NCBI GenBank assembly: GCA_947367315.1
Contig: CANBDX010000028.1
Coordinates: 1 to 32,641, forward strand
DNA: 32,641 nt
Source: an uncultured Bacteroidales bacterium
GTDB lineage: Bacteria; Bacteroidota; Bacteroidia; Bacteroidales; UBA932
Reading direction: 5' to 3'
A program made the translations under genes and the position numbers. Positions 1 to 9,017 of the stretch are shown one piece after another; the first letter of the stretch is position 1; each line of letters starts with the position of its first letter. Under the pieces are notes generated by a model. The model had not been told where the DNA came from and ran no database searches. It saw only the letters and a program-made list of their open reading frames with translations.

Positions 1-77
1 GGCTATACCTTCAACGGGTTTATCAAATACCGGGAACACAGCCAGCACGATAGCGTAGCATACCAGCGCATGGAGCA
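1..77. repeat. Terminal identity, copy 1 (contig overlap)
   Basis: Positions 1-77 are identical to 32565-32641. An odd-length overlap of exactly 77 matches a common assembler k-mer size, and one reading frame passes cleanly through the join, so this is best read as the overlap of a circular assembly rather than a biological terminal repeat. Confidence 0.93.
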
Positions 78-135
78 ACCCATCACTTGCCACCCACTTA
101 GCAAAGCCTTTGATTTTTTCGATTATCTTCTTCAT
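1..135 (-). CDS. Small membrane protein, N-terminal part (continues at 32641)
   Basis: This is the N-terminal part of a gene split by the contig ends. The ATG at 135 reads leftward through position 1 and, because 1-77 repeats at 32565-32641, continues to a stop at 32403. The joined protein is 98 aa, starting MKKIIEKIKGFAKW. It has two or three hydrophobic segments, a DGLLH motif before the first, and a later HVWHDLICDAIG stretch. This resembles the YfiM/VanZ-like small membrane families (DxxxH...GKExYD...D). It lies directly after the tail fibre and before another membrane protein and the amidase, so a role in lysis (holin-like) is possible but not shown. Confidence 0.75.
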   Translation of the reverse strand, partial: MKKIIEKIKGFAKWVASDGLLHALVCYAIVLAVFPVFDKPVEGIA

Positions 136-155
136 ATACTTACCAAGTTATTCTA

Positions 156-2960
156 CTACACAGTTGTACCTGTTGCATCCACCCACCCATCCAGAGAAGG
201 CTTGGCATATATTATTTTGTGCAAGTTCATATCATAGAACTCTTGACCTTCATAACTTATTGTAGGTCTTTTTGTTCCTCTTTCAAGCACCACTGAGGTG
301 AAGTTGTGAGGCGGGCAAACTGCATCTTCCACATCATAGAAGTACAAGTGACTGACAACATAGTTCTGATTATTGTCAAGATTGCTATTGATGCTTACAT
401 GATGATAATCAAATGTTGTTTCAATCGGGAAATACTGCACAAACTCATAAACTCCTTCCTCTAACTGCATTGCACCTAAGACGTTGTTAGAGAAGAAGTA
501 AAGTGCAGCATTGTCTTCACCGAAATAAGTAATGGCTATATTAGGAGCAAGGGATGCCTTGTTCAATACACGAACAACCATATACACCTGTATCATCTTC
601 TTATTAGGGAAGAATGATGACAACTCTTCTTTTGTAAACCAGATTGCTTTTCTGTTACCTTCGCCATAATAGTATAATGGTCTATTTTTATATTGACCAA
701 AATACTTGCAAGTTCGCTCATTATCATTGGCATAGTTGCGCCTCGCATCTTCTATATTGTAGTTATAGTCAGATGGATTAAATTTCTGGACAGAATGCTG
801 CTGGTTGAACATTTGCTTTTTATTCGGATTGAAGTACAATGCTTGAATAGGAGCTATTATTGAATTTACTCCTCTTCTATTGCAATATTCAACATTAACC
901 ATATCGTTGCCATAATTACTCAATGTAATAATAGCACTATACAAGTTGTCTCCTTCCGTATCATTAGGATGATTATACAATCTCAGAATGTCTACATTGA
1001 CCATTCCTTCATTATTGACAATGCAACAATCTACACCTTGAGCATCTCGTTTGTCCATTAGGACATACCCTGCTGATGTATGATTATATGAGCGAGCATA
1101 AAATGACATATAAGCAGATGTGATTTCAAGTCTTGATTTGTAATTATACAAAGAACCTCTGACATATACAGGCTTGCCCATAGATATTGTCGCAGTCGAG
1201 CTAATTCCGTCTAAGTTATTAGTGACAAGATAAGACAATGACTGACCATCTGCGGCAACTTCCTTGACTCCAGAGGAATGAATGAAGAAGTTAGACCTTC
1301 CATCACCTTCAGAATAATACTTGTTTATCTCTCCTGTTGTATTAGCGACTATTGCGCCCACGCAACTATTATAAGATGTTGCAAGATTAGATATTCTAAA
1401 GTCATAACATCCATTAACGATCAAGCCGTAGTTACAACTTAGAATATGCACATTATATCCCGTAACCATGTTAGGCATGCCCATTGTGTCACCAGTAAAA
1501 AAAGAAGGGCTTAAAGGATTGCCTCCTTTGTATTTCTGCGTAGAGATATACATTCCTATATTGCAATCTTTAATGTAAAGTTTGTCAAACACAGGATTTT
1601 CACAAGCATATTGCAGAATACCAACTTCGTTAGCTCCTGTAATATAGCAATTATATAGATCAGTAGAGCCATACAAGTCGATATGCTCTATGCAATACGC
1701 AGCCTTGTGACGAGCATTGATAAACACATCGTACATTTCTGACTTAGCAGCATCTCTATGATAAAATATTCCTTTTACCAATTGAGTGAATGCACCTTTC
1801 CCACCTTTTGCCGGAAAGGAAACTTGCATAGGAGCAAAATTGTCGCTTGCGTAAAAACCTGTGATCTCGTTATGATGGGCTGCTCTTCCCTTTATTACTT
1901 TGTTGTAAGCCAACTCTACAGGGGAGTTCATGTAGTATGCTCCCGACACCTCAATAATTGGGAATGCACTATCCATTGCCTTTTTAATAATTGGACTATT
2001 ATCAAACTCAGCTCCTTCTGTTGCTCCCCACCATGCAAGGTTTGCAGTAAGATTATTCCATGTCCCTTCTAAAGTGCAATTATCTACAATATGGGATGCT
2101 GTTGCACTTATCGTGCTATTACTTCCTAATATAGTACCATTTGCCAATTTGCCACCCAAGAAATAAAGTGTAGAGTTTTTTGGGAGATTAAGTCTTGCCC
2201 CACCCAAATCAAAATCATAGCGAATCTCATATATAGTATTCGCCTTTGTAACCTGCTCTGCAAATGTCTTATTCTTACGAAGGATAACATATCCCATGCC
2301 ATTGGATGCAGGTCTATCCTTGAGTTTAAGCAGATTACTCTTGGATGTAATATCTTCCTCATCGGGAGCATTGGTCACATCACCATTAATAACAATAGGT
2401 TTAATTGATTCAACCCTTGCCGTAATGCCATTCACTTCCACCGATAACTCGGTAAGTTTCGCTTGGATCTCACTGTCGTCGTAGCCGGACGGACCCTGTG
2501 GGCCGATAGGACCTTGCGGACCTTCAGGGCCTTGCGGGCCAGCCGGGCCGATAGGGCCTTGCTCTCCCTTCGGTCCACGAAGCGCTGCGAATGCCACATC
2601 ACCCTCAAGCAATACGGAATCCGTCACCACGTCACCACCTACGTCCGGAGTTTCTTCGCATGAATGGTCTACCAGCTTGAACGCCTGACACGTGTCTACA
2701 GTTACCATCCCTTCCTTGCCTGCGTTCATCGTAAGCACCAGCTCATACGCGCCGACGTGCTTCTGATCTTTACCGAGGAAGGTCCATTCAATCGTATTGT
2801 CTGACACCTTCCAACCCTTTGCAACCTCACTGCCGTAAGAACTGCGGACAATCAAGTTTAACTCCTTGCCTGCCAGCTCATACGGCTGTCTTTCTTCGCC
2901 CACCCTTGTGAAGATGGACCACAGGACTTTAAAATCCTTTCCTTTGCGTATTGCTCTCAT
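156..2960 (-). CDS. Tail fibre / receptor-binding protein with collagen-like and beta-helix regions
   Basis: The 934-aa protein has three visible parts. Residues 1-128 form a compact N-terminal domain, probably the part that docks on the tail. Residues 129-158 are ten uninterrupted Gly-X-Y triplets (collagen-like, trimerising). From about 160 a short heptad-like segment leads into a long region rich in NGTI, NSTI and YNC-type repeats, as in pectate-lyase-like right-handed beta-helices; [19 protein letters not shown] (about 259-277) is typical of the entry to such a helix. The C-terminal third may be the receptor-binding or glycan-cleaving tip; I see no clear catalytic motif. It is the last tail gene, next to lysis genes. 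The DNA encoding the C-terminal three quarters is much AT-richer than the collagen part, which suggests module exchange. Confidence 0.85.
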   Translation of the reverse strand: MRAIRKGKDFKVLWSIFTRVGEERQPYELAGKELNLIVRSSYGSEVAKGWKVSDNTIEWTFLGKDQKHVGAYELVLTMNAGKEGMVTVDTCQAFKLVDHSCEETPDVGGDVVTDSVLLEGDVAFAALRGPKGEQGPIGPAGPQGPEGPQGPIGPQGPSGYDDSEIQAKLTELSVEVNGITARVESIKPIVINGDVTNAPDEEDITSKSNLLKLKDRPASNGMGYVILRKNKTFAEQVTKANTIYEIRYDFDLGGARLNLPKNSTLYFLGGKLANGTILGSNSTISATASHIVDNCTLEGTWNNLTANLAWWGATEGAEFDNSPIIKKAMDSAFPIIEVSGAYYMNSPVELAYNKVIKGRAAHHNEITGFYASDNFAPMQVSFPAKGGKGAFTQLVKGIFYHRDAAKSEMYDVFINARHKAAYCIEHIDLYGSTDLYNCYITGANEVGILQYACENPVFDKLYIKDCNIGMYISTQKYKGGNPLSPSFFTGDTMGMPNMVTGYNVHILSCNYGLIVNGCYDFRISNLATSYNSCVGAIVANTTGEINKYYSEGDGRSNFFIHSSGVKEVAADGQSLSYLVTNNLDGISSTATISMGKPVYVRGSLYNYKSRLEITSAYMSFYARSYNHTSAGYVLMDKRDAQGVDCCIVNNEGMVNVDILRLYNHPNDTEGDNLYSAIITLSNYGNDMVNVEYCNRRGVNSIIAPIQALYFNPNKKQMFNQQHSVQKFNPSDYNYNIEDARRNYANDNERTCKYFGQYKNRPLYYYGEGNRKAIWFTKEELSSFFPNKKMIQVYMVVRVLNKASLAPNIAITYFGEDNAALYFFSNNVLGAMQLEEGVYEFVQYFPIETTFDYHHVSINSNLDNNQNYVVSHLYFYDVEDAVCPPHNFTSVVLERGTKRPTISYEGQEFYDMNLHKIIYAKPSLDGWVDATGTTV

Positions 2961-2969
2961 ATCGTTTAA

Positions 2970-4925
2970 TTATTGCCACATTGTTTCGTATCTCTCATAC
3001 TCGCGCAGGACTGCCCCTTCAATCACTCCACGTAGGTAGTCAAATGAGCCGCTTTGCATAAAGTGTTCCTTGCCCTTCCATACCCATATCACGCGCGGGT
3101 CTAACAAGTGCGGATTCATAATCGTTCCGCTTATCAGGTTGTTCGGCTTGCTGTAATAGCATAATAGCTGCTTATGTATCAGCACCGGAAGCTGCACCTC
3201 ATCTCCTTCTTCCTCGTCTCTCCACTTCCACTCGGGCGTCGGTTCGTACACGTCCCCATTCTTGCGGAATATGCCGTTTTTGATAAATACAGGAAAAGCG
3301 ACGACGTTTAACGCTGGACCCAGCTCTGGCGCTCTGGATAACATTACATTGTTATTCTCGTCATAGATCGTGCGCAACGTGTTCTTCTCTGCAAGGCTTT
3401 GTTCGTTGGATTTTGTAAATGAAAGTTTCAAACTCACATACGGGCCGTCTGCTGTGAAGTCCCCTCCTATTTTCCATTTAGGCACTATGCTTGTAATAAA
3501 TAGCGTCAGCGTTCCATGTACGTTTAACGCATCAGGGAAAAGGATGTCCATTTCAATCACTCCATCCTCAAACAACAATTCCAGAGAACTCGAAGACGTT
3601 TTCCACTCTTTGCCATCGTAGTAATACTCTGTTCCTTCTGCGGTTGTAAAATTTAAACTTCCTTTAATACTGTAAGCATCGAGGAAATACGGGTTTACTG
3701 TGCTTAGAATAGTGTTTCTTGCTAATTGAAAGATTGCGCCTCGTTCTATCTTCAGCTTTAAGTCATAACCATATATAGGCTGGCTATACCATATTAACCT
3801 TTGAGGGCTGTTGTCCAGTCCCATTGCTATACACACCTGATCAGCAAGGCTTTCCTCCATCCTCGCACGATATGCGAAGTGATTAAAAAATAGCGTCTTG
3901 TTCTCTTCGTTTCCCCATCCTGTTGCAAGTTTCGTCTCATTTGCTATCGGATGCACTTTTACCAATTTTGAAACAAGATTGCCAGCACTATTCGGCGAAA
4001 GTGTCGTATATGTATATGTGCTTCCGAACTGATCCTCAGCAATCACTCCCGCTTCTTTGCCTTCTTCCAGATCATAGCTGACTCGTTCCTCTATACTCTT
4101 GACTGCCGGCACAAGCTCGCGCGTTGCGTATGCCTCAAAGACTGGCGTAACGTGTGGCAAATAGCCGTAATCCGCGCGTCCTTGAAGCGGCAACTTTCTC
4201 AGCGGGCAAACACTTACAAGGTTGTATCCAGTATAACGCATTACCAAACCATAGGAATAGAGCGTTTCCGACACTGCATCGTACCACGTCTTATCCTTAA
4301 AAGCTGCTATATTGATATACGTCTGTTCTGCATCCACCCCCGCAGCCTGCGGCCACTCGTTCTCCTGCTCCTCTCCGAACCAACCAAGGCGCATAGGGCT
4401 TTCTATCTTTTCCCACGCTTGCGTGATAAGTTCGTACGGCGTAATCATCCCAGCACCATCTCCTACCGCGTCAAAGTCGAAGTCCTGAAGATGGCCTATA
4501 TTATCGCGTGCTGTGATTGACACCACGCCATGATATTGCAGCGTTTCCGTGTAACTATCCGGCGTTACATAGCCGCCCCACATCATGGTAAACTCGTTGT
4601 CGCTTCTGCGCTTTCCAAGCAGGCACACCTTCCACCCGGTTGCATCGGCTGTGTAGAACTCCTCCCAGTCTCCACACTTGAGAAACGCCTCGTTTCTTTC
4701 CGGTGCATCCACCACGCTAAAGGTAAGCGAGGTTTTCACTATTGGCGCGTCTACGTCCTCGCCCTGCCCCTCGATGTCAAGGCGTAACGATGTAAGGACG
4801 TCCCCTATCTCTTTATCCACAAGAGGCGCATCTCGATAGCCTACCTTCTTGTAGATTTCAAGGCGTATGATTGTGTCCTCGTCTCTCTGCGGGATGTTCT
4901 TGTAATATGCTAAGTCGTATCTCAT
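2970..4925 (-). CDS. Tail tip / baseplate-type structural protein
   Basis: About 651 aa from the ATG at 4925, which lies 4 bases after the tape-measure stop; the reading frame is open to 4979, but that would overlap the tape-measure gene by 50 bases. The N-terminus (MRYDLAYYKNIPQRDEDTII) is followed by a beta-rich domain of about 200 residues (RLDIEGQGEDVDAPIVKTSL, then a WGGYVTPDSY segment) like the distal-tail/tail-associated proteins that follow the tape measure in siphophages. The rest has no motif I recognise. Its place between tape measure and tail fibre supports a role in the tail tip that holds the fibre. Confidence 0.7.
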   Translation of the reverse strand: MRYDLAYYKNIPQRDEDTIIRLEIYKKVGYRDAPLVDKEIGDVLTSLRLDIEGQGEDVDAPIVKTSLTFSVVDAPERNEAFLKCGDWEEFYTADATGWKVCLLGKRRSDNEFTMMWGGYVTPDSYTETLQYHGVVSITARDNIGHLQDFDFDAVGDGAGMITPYELITQAWEKIESPMRLGWFGEEQENEWPQAAGVDAEQTYINIAAFKDKTWYDAVSETLYSYGLVMRYTGYNLVSVCPLRKLPLQGRADYGYLPHVTPVFEAYATRELVPAVKSIEERVSYDLEEGKEAGVIAEDQFGSTYTYTTLSPNSAGNLVSKLVKVHPIANETKLATGWGNEENKTLFFNHFAYRARMEESLADQVCIAMGLDNSPQRLIWYSQPIYGYDLKLKIERGAIFQLARNTILSTVNPYFLDAYSIKGSLNFTTAEGTEYYYDGKEWKTSSSSLELLFEDGVIEMDILFPDALNVHGTLTLFITSIVPKWKIGGDFTADGPYVSLKLSFTKSNEQSLAEKNTLRTIYDENNNVMLSRAPELGPALNVVAFPVFIKNGIFRKNGDVYEPTPEWKWRDEEEGDEVQLPVLIHKQLLCYYSKPNNLISGTIMNPHLLDPRVIWVWKGKEHFMQSGSFDYLRGVIEGAVLREYERYETMWQ

Positions 4926-4929
4926 GCCG

Positions 4930-6609
4930 TTATCTTCCCCAGTTCTTGACTGTCTTTTTACCCGACAGCACGATGTCACTTCCTTTGATCTTTCCTTCTA
5001 CGTACACGGTCAGCGTGCTTTCGTAGTTCTGCACGCCAGCGCTTGTCGATGCTCCTGTATATGCCGCCGTAGATGTAGCGCCACCACCACTCGCAAGCGC
5101 CTGAATACCCGAACGCATAGCCGAACCGACTGCCACCAACGCCACACCCGCCGCGATTGCTCCTGCTCCTTGTAGGCTTTCGAGTGACTTCTTGAACGCT
5201 TCCACGCCGACACCCTGCGCAATGAGCATTTCTCCGAGCTGAATTGCTGTGTCTGCAAACGGCTGCAACAATGCGCTCGCAATGGCTCCGGCGTTTGCTC
5301 CTTCAAGGCCGACAAGCATGTCGGTAATAGCCTGCAAGCCGTTACTCATTGACGACACAATGCTATCGGTAAGAGCAGCGTTTAAGTCTCGAACCCTTTG
5401 CAGTTCTTCTTCGCGGCTGGTAATAAAATTATCGATGATTTCGTCCGCCGCCGACAGGTCGATTTCCGGCTCGATTTTTAGCGCAGCTTCAAGCTCCGTC
5501 TCCAGCTTTTTAGCCATATCGTTTGCAAATGAGGCAACGTCTTTATCCATTGCGTTGTTCGCTTTGGTCAAGTCCTTCATGCCTTGCTTTGCCGCGGCAG
5601 CTATTGCGGCTGTCGCTTTCTGGTTGATCAATCCATTTATTACCGACTGTATTTCTCCTGTCCCGCTGTCATACGCTGCCAATGATTCTGCATACTCTAT
5701 CATTGCCTGCACGAGCGGCGCGGTGTCTTTATCTCCACGCATGTCATTATATACGCGAAACAGGTCAAATAATCGCGTGCCTGTTTTGCCATACACCGCA
5801 CTATATCCTGCACCTAACGCCCACTGGTTAATATCATTCTGCAAAGCCTTAAATGCGTCAATAGTCGCGTTTTTCGTGCCAACCTTTCCGGCGGCCATTT
5901 GTGTACTTAATGCTTGCTGATATTGTGGGTACATTGCCAAAAGTTGGCCGAGCTTATCTGATAACTCTTGATTTTTACCAATATCCACAAGGAACTTGCG
6001 CAACTCTGCGCGCACCTGATCATTATCTCCCAGCCCTGTACCTGCTAACCATTTGCCGAGGTGCGCATCCTCCATCCTCTTAGCTTGCGCCTCAATCTGC
6101 TTGTATATCGGTTCAATCTTAGCCAAGTAGTCCTGTCCCGCCTTGATACGCTCGTCAAAGGTTTTCGTAGCGTCCTGCATGATAACCTTTAACGCTGCCA
6201 GCTCTGAGGACATCGCCGCCCTTTGCAGCTTTATCGAGTTTCCGACCTCAAACTCCGTATCGAGCGCCTTTGTGAACTCTGCCGCTTCTGCTGCGGCCTG
6301 CTTCATTCTGCCAAAGAAGTTCTCAAAGTCCCATGACGATACTGCGCTCATGAACGTGTCCCACCTCGCCTTGCTCTGCGACGTAAAGACCGCCCACGCG
6401 TCACCCATCTTATTGCTGGATGCGATAAGGTCCTGCGCGAACTTCGTCACCGCTGCACTGATCGCTGCCCATACAGCAAGCGCACCGGCTTTCATCTTTC
6501 CGAGTTTACCACCGAAGCCCTCTACTTGCTCCTGTGCTTCCTCCATGCCCTCGTCGAAGTCATCCTTCTTCATGCCGAGCTTTACCCATATATCGCTTAT
6601 CTTACCCAT
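4930..6609 (-). CDS. Tail tape measure protein
   Basis: The 559-aa protein is mostly helical, Ala/Lys/Glu-rich and coiled-coil-like, with a hydrophobic segment near residues 38-60 (AGALAVWAAISAAVTKFAQD) and another Gly/Ala-rich hydrophobic stretch near 480-510. This is the usual make-up of short tape measure proteins. It sits immediately downstream of the G/GT chaperone pair that would coat it during tail assembly, and upstream of the tail-tip gene. Its start overlaps the chaperone stop by 8 bases (ATGGGTAA). At about 0.15 nm per residue, tail length would be roughly 80-85 nm; this is an inference from the family. Confidence 0.87.
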   Translation of the reverse strand: MGKISDIWVKLGMKKDDFDEGMEEAQEQVEGFGGKLGKMKAGALAVWAAISAAVTKFAQDLIASSNKMGDAWAVFTSQSKARWDTFMSAVSSWDFENFFGRMKQAAAEAAEFTKALDTEFEVGNSIKLQRAAMSSELAALKVIMQDATKTFDERIKAGQDYLAKIEPIYKQIEAQAKRMEDAHLGKWLAGTGLGDNDQVRAELRKFLVDIGKNQELSDKLGQLLAMYPQYQQALSTQMAAGKVGTKNATIDAFKALQNDINQWALGAGYSAVYGKTGTRLFDLFRVYNDMRGDKDTAPLVQAMIEYAESLAAYDSGTGEIQSVINGLINQKATAAIAAAAKQGMKDLTKANNAMDKDVASFANDMAKKLETELEAALKIEPEIDLSAADEIIDNFITSREEELQRVRDLNAALTDSIVSSMSNGLQAITDMLVGLEGANAGAIASALLQPFADTAIQLGEMLIAQGVGVEAFKKSLESLQGAGAIAAGVALVAVGSAMRSGIQALASGGGATSTAAYTGASTSAGVQNYESTLTVYVEGKIKGSDIVLSGKKTVKNWGR

Positions 6610-6943
6610 TGCTGAACTTCTCTCTATCTATTCCGAATATCTCGCTTAGTTTCTTTATTTCCGTTTCGGTTATAGGCTCCATCTCCTTAACCGCTGGCGT
6701 ATTGCCGCCTTTCTCCCACGGGAACGTGATTATATCCTGTGGCGTCTTTGGCCTCTGCTTCAGGTTCGGCGCAATCCTCCAGTGCATGTATGCCATCCAG
6801 CGCAGCTTCTCCCAGTCTCCCTTCTCCGCTTCGTTCCTTCCCTCGACAAGAAGCAAATACTCAGCGTATGGGGTCTGCGCAGCTTCGCGGATGGTCCTGC
6901 CACACCTACCTACGAGGAACGCCTGAATAGGCGCGTAATCCAT
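6602..6943 (-). CDS. Tail assembly chaperone, downstream (T-like) frame
   Basis: This 113-aa frame (MDYAPIQAFLVGRCGRTI...) is in the -1 frame relative to the preceding gene and overlaps its 3' end by 34 bases. A run of nine A on the coding strand lies 13-21 bases before its ATG, and the -1 frame is open from that run into this frame (K-V-H-I-E-M-D-Y). It is therefore most likely expressed as the C-terminal part of a -1 frameshift fusion of about 255 aa, the equivalent of lambda gpGT, which recruits tail tube subunits to the tape measure. Independent initiation at the ATG cannot be excluded. Confidence 0.8.
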   Translation of the reverse strand: MDYAPIQAFLVGRCGRTIREAAQTPYAEYLLLVEGRNEAEKGDWEKLRWMAYMHWRIAPNLKQRPKTPQDIITFPWEKGGNTPAVKEMEPITETEIKKLSEIFGIDREKFSNG

Positions 6944-7368
6944 TTCGATGTGGACTTTTTTTTTACATCTTCGCCGCCATCCTCTGCATTTGCCGCTTTT
7001 TCGGCGTTTTCCGAGGGTTTCGCCCCCTCGGTGGCGTATTCCTTCAACTCCTTTCCTGTAAGCGCTGCAAGGACGAAATTAACGACCTGCACGAACTCCT
7101 GTCCGTTTGCACTCGCCCACTCTACGAAGTCCATGAGTTGCAGCTTACATTCGCCCATCTCCGGAGCGTCAAAACGACGAACCTCCCACGCATTAAGCGC
7201 AGCAAGATAAATGAGCTTTGTATAGGCTGAGAACACTTCCGTTGCATTACCCACGTCTGCCTTTATTGCCATGCCCTTCTTCTTAGCTATGGCAAAAAGG
7301 GCTGGGGTTGCAAGTAATTCAACCTGCGCCCCGCCCTTCATCTTAATCATGTAGAGCACCTGTATCAT
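6910..7368 (-). CDS. Tail assembly chaperone, upstream (G-like) protein
   Basis: The 152-aa protein (MIQVLYMIKMKGGAQVELLA...) is encoded between the tail tube and tape measure genes, the invariant place of the tail chaperone G. Residues 111-138 are Ala/Glu/Lys-rich and probably a flexible linker. The A9 run falls at codons 136-138 (KKK); without slippage the frame ends 14 residues later with a basic tail, and with a -1 slip it joins the downstream frame. The start at 7368 lies 6 bases after the tail-tube stop. Recognition rests on position and the frameshift layout, not on a diagnostic motif. Confidence 0.82.
   Translation of the reverse strand: MIQVLYMIKMKGGAQVELLATPALFAIAKKKGMAIKADVGNATEVFSAYTKLIYLAALNAWEVRRFDAPEMGECKLQLMDFVEWASANGQEFVQVVNFVLAALTGKELKEYATEGAKPSENAEKAANAEDGGEDVKKKSTSKWITRLFRRSS
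6955..6964 (-). promoter_or_regulatory. A9 slippery site for -1 frameshift (G to GT)
   Basis: On the coding strand the sequence is GTA-AAA-AAA-AAG. A -1 slip on A-AAA-AAA moves ribosomes from the G-like frame to the T-like frame, which has no stop between the site and its own ATG. Overlapping tail-chaperone frames with this geometry are classical in siphophages. A long A run could also allow transcriptional slippage. Confidence 0.85.
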
Positions 7369-7374
7369 AACGCG

Positions 7375-7797
7375 CTACGCCTGTGGGTAAAGTGTAGGTG
7401 CGCCCTTAGATGCGAGGCTCATTGATCGTGTCGCGACTGCGCCCGCATCGTTGGTATCGCCGATGCTCATTATCGAAGCCTCAAAAATCTCGCCTTCGGC
7501 TGGAGTGTTGTTGTCTCCCAACTTGCCGACAAACACCTTAACGGTCTGGTCCTGATAAAACGCATTGAGCATTGCTTTCTGCTGCTCGTCTGTGTTATCA
7601 GCATACACAGTAACGTCAAGGCTGAACGACTTTTTGCCCGGCATAGTGTTACCCCATGCGCCTGAATCCTTGTCGCTGATGTCGATTGATTCTGCCGTAC
7701 GGTTCACGCTGTTGCTCTGCTCGCCCTTGAGGGCGGTGTAGGTGTTGCCCGTTCCTGTAACGATGTACACCCTTCTTGTGTTTCCTAATTCTGCCAT
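7375..7797 (-). CDS. Major tail tube protein (TP901-1-like)
   Basis: The 140-aa protein has the pattern of small TP901-1-type major tail proteins: a beta-rich start (RRVYIVTGTGNTYTALKGEQ), NRTAESIDISDKDSGAWG, then KKSFSLDVTVYADN and a C-terminal SIMSIGDTND...SMSLASKG segment. These form the hexameric rings of the non-contractile tail tube. It follows the tail terminator gene (its start overlaps that stop by 13 bases) and precedes the tail chaperones, as expected. Confidence 0.87.
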   Translation of the reverse strand: MAELGNTRRVYIVTGTGNTYTALKGEQSNSVNRTAESIDISDKDSGAWGNTMPGKKSFSLDVTVYADNTDEQQKAMLNAFYQDQTVKVFVGKLGDNNTPAEGEIFEASIMSIGDTNDAGAVATRSMSLASKGAPTLYPQA

Positions 7798-8174
7798 ATC
7801 GTTATATTAATCCTTTGTAATTGCCTGTAAAGTATCTCCTTTGTGTCGAGGTTTTCGGTCAGTTCCGTAAGCTGATCGGGAACCACTCCCAGCACATTGA
7901 ACGTATTTCCAAGAGTATGCCAGTCGCCAGCAAGAAGGCGTGCAAGATTTTCCTCATTCATTGACACCGAATGGCCGTAACTGGTTACGCTCATACTCTC
8001 AACGACACACGATACGACCCTCACTCGTCCGTCCTTGTCGGTTGGCGCGTTTTCCGTGAAGCTGTGGACCTCTACGCGAGGATAACCGGCTGTCTCGCCT
8101 ACTGCTATACCCTTGCGGGCAAGACGGGCGCGTATAGCCTTGTAAACCTCTCCTTGTGAACTCCTGTATATCAT
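7785..8174 (-). CDS. Tail terminator / tail completion protein
   Basis: The 129-aa protein starts MIYRSSQGEVYKAIRARLAR and has alternating beta segments (YPRVEVHSFTEN, VRVVSCVVESMS). Size, predicted alpha/beta mix and place just before the tail tube gene fit the tail terminator family (lambda gpU / DUF3168-like) that caps the tail and joins it to the head. The call is mainly positional. Confidence 0.6.
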   Translation of the reverse strand: MIYRSSQGEVYKAIRARLARKGIAVGETAGYPRVEVHSFTENAPTDKDGRVRVVSCVVESMSVTSYGHSVSMNEENLARLLAGDWHTLGNTFNVLGVVPDQLTELTENLDTKEILYRQLQRINITIWQN

Positions 8175-8680
8175 AGTGCCTTCTTGATTATCTTGTCAAT
8201 TATTTGGCTTATCTTGCTTTCGTACTTCTTTACTGCTGGAACGAAGAACGGCTTTGGCCTTGTTCCCTTGCGGTGTATCTTTCTTGCGATGAAGAACGCC
8301 GCCCTGTCAAGGTCCTTCCCTTCAGGGATACCTAACTTGCGATGCACCCATGCGCGTAATGAAGTCTCCAGCGTAACGTCTCCGGGCGTCTGCGTCTTGG
8401 TAGGACCTCGGCCATACTCCACGTATGCTGCATATCCGTTGTCCTGTTCTGAGCTGAAGAAACCCGCATCGATTGAGCCGTCCTTGTTCTTCTGCACCTT
8501 TCCACTCTTGCGGAGGTTTCCGAACGCGATACTGCCGTTCTGATCGAGGTTTACTTTTGCCTCTGCTATTATCTCCAAAGCCGCAGATTGCAACGCCTTG
8601 TCAGCTTCTTCGTGAACCTTCTTCGTGACGCGATCCATGTTTGCGCGGAGGCTTTGCAATCCTTCTATCCGCACGTCCAT
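8171..8680 (-). CDS. HK97 gp10-like head-tail connector protein
   Basis: 169 aa from the ATG at 8680, which lies 1 base after the previous gene's stop; the frame extends to 8764 but would overlap that gene. Diagnostic segments of the HK97 gp10 family are present: an N-terminal MDVRIEGLQSLRANMDRV helix, then GNLRKSGKV..., GYAAYVEYGRGPTKTQTPG and the C-terminal RPKPFFVPAVKKYESKI. These proteins act at the head-tail interface. Gene order (adaptor, stopper, gp10, terminator, tube) is standard. The TGA/ATG overlap with the next gene suggests translational coupling. Confidence 0.85.
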   Translation of the reverse strand: MDVRIEGLQSLRANMDRVTKKVHEEADKALQSAALEIIAEAKVNLDQNGSIAFGNLRKSGKVQKNKDGSIDAGFFSSEQDNGYAAYVEYGRGPTKTQTPGDVTLETSLRAWVHRKLGIPEGKDLDRAAFFIARKIHRKGTRPKPFFVPAVKKYESKISQIIDKIIKKAL

Positions 8681-8681
8681 T

Positions 8682-9017
8682 TTACCTGTCCTCCTGATAC
8701 CAGCCGCTGATACGAAGGAAGCGCCCGCGGTCCAGTGGTTCCGGCTCTGCAAAGTGGACGTCATGGCCGTTGTATCGTATGCCGTTAAACTCCACCCCCG
8801 GAGCGCGTAACTCTATATCCAGACCGATAACGTCCGCCTGCTGAAAGGTCATCAAGGTCTTAGACGCAGACATACGCACCACGCTCGCGTAAACCGACAA
8901 AACCTCCACCGCTTCCGAATAGGAGGCGTGGCCATATTCATCGACCACCTTCGCGCTATATGTGAGCGAGATGTTCGTATTGTAACGCCTCGCGCCTTGT
9001 GATTCTCTTACAGACAT
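8682..9017 (-). CDS. Head closure (stopper) protein
   Basis: The 111-aa beta-rich protein (ISLTYSAKVVDEYGHASYSEAVEVLSVYASV ... central beta strands ... ending in SGWYQEDR) fits the head-closure / head-tail joining family (SPP1 gp16-like, Phage_H_T_join), which plugs the connector after packaging. Supporting evidence is size, the beta-barrel-like pattern and its place between the connector adaptor and the gp10-like gene. The start overlaps the preceding stop by 10 bases. Confidence 0.68.
   Translation of the reverse strand: MSVRESQGARRYNTNISLTYSAKVVDEYGHASYSEAVEVLSVYASVVRMSASKTLMTFQQADVIGLDIELRAPGVEFNGIRYNGHDVHFAEPEPLDRGRFLRISGWYQEDR

Noticed and set aside
1..77. Direct terminal repeat of a phage with fixed ends
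   Set aside because: Length equals a usual assembler k-mer, and a gene runs through the join; overlap of a circular contig is simpler.
2463..2580. GC-rich repeats of CCTTGCGGGCC type as a CRISPR-like or regulatory array
   Set aside because: They encode in-frame Gly-X-Y triplets; units are 9 bases with no spacers.
5249..5920. A 223-codon plus-strand open frame, Ala/Ser-rich with membrane-like stretches
   Set aside because: Antisense of the helical Ala/Lys-rich tape measure gene, which gives such false frames.
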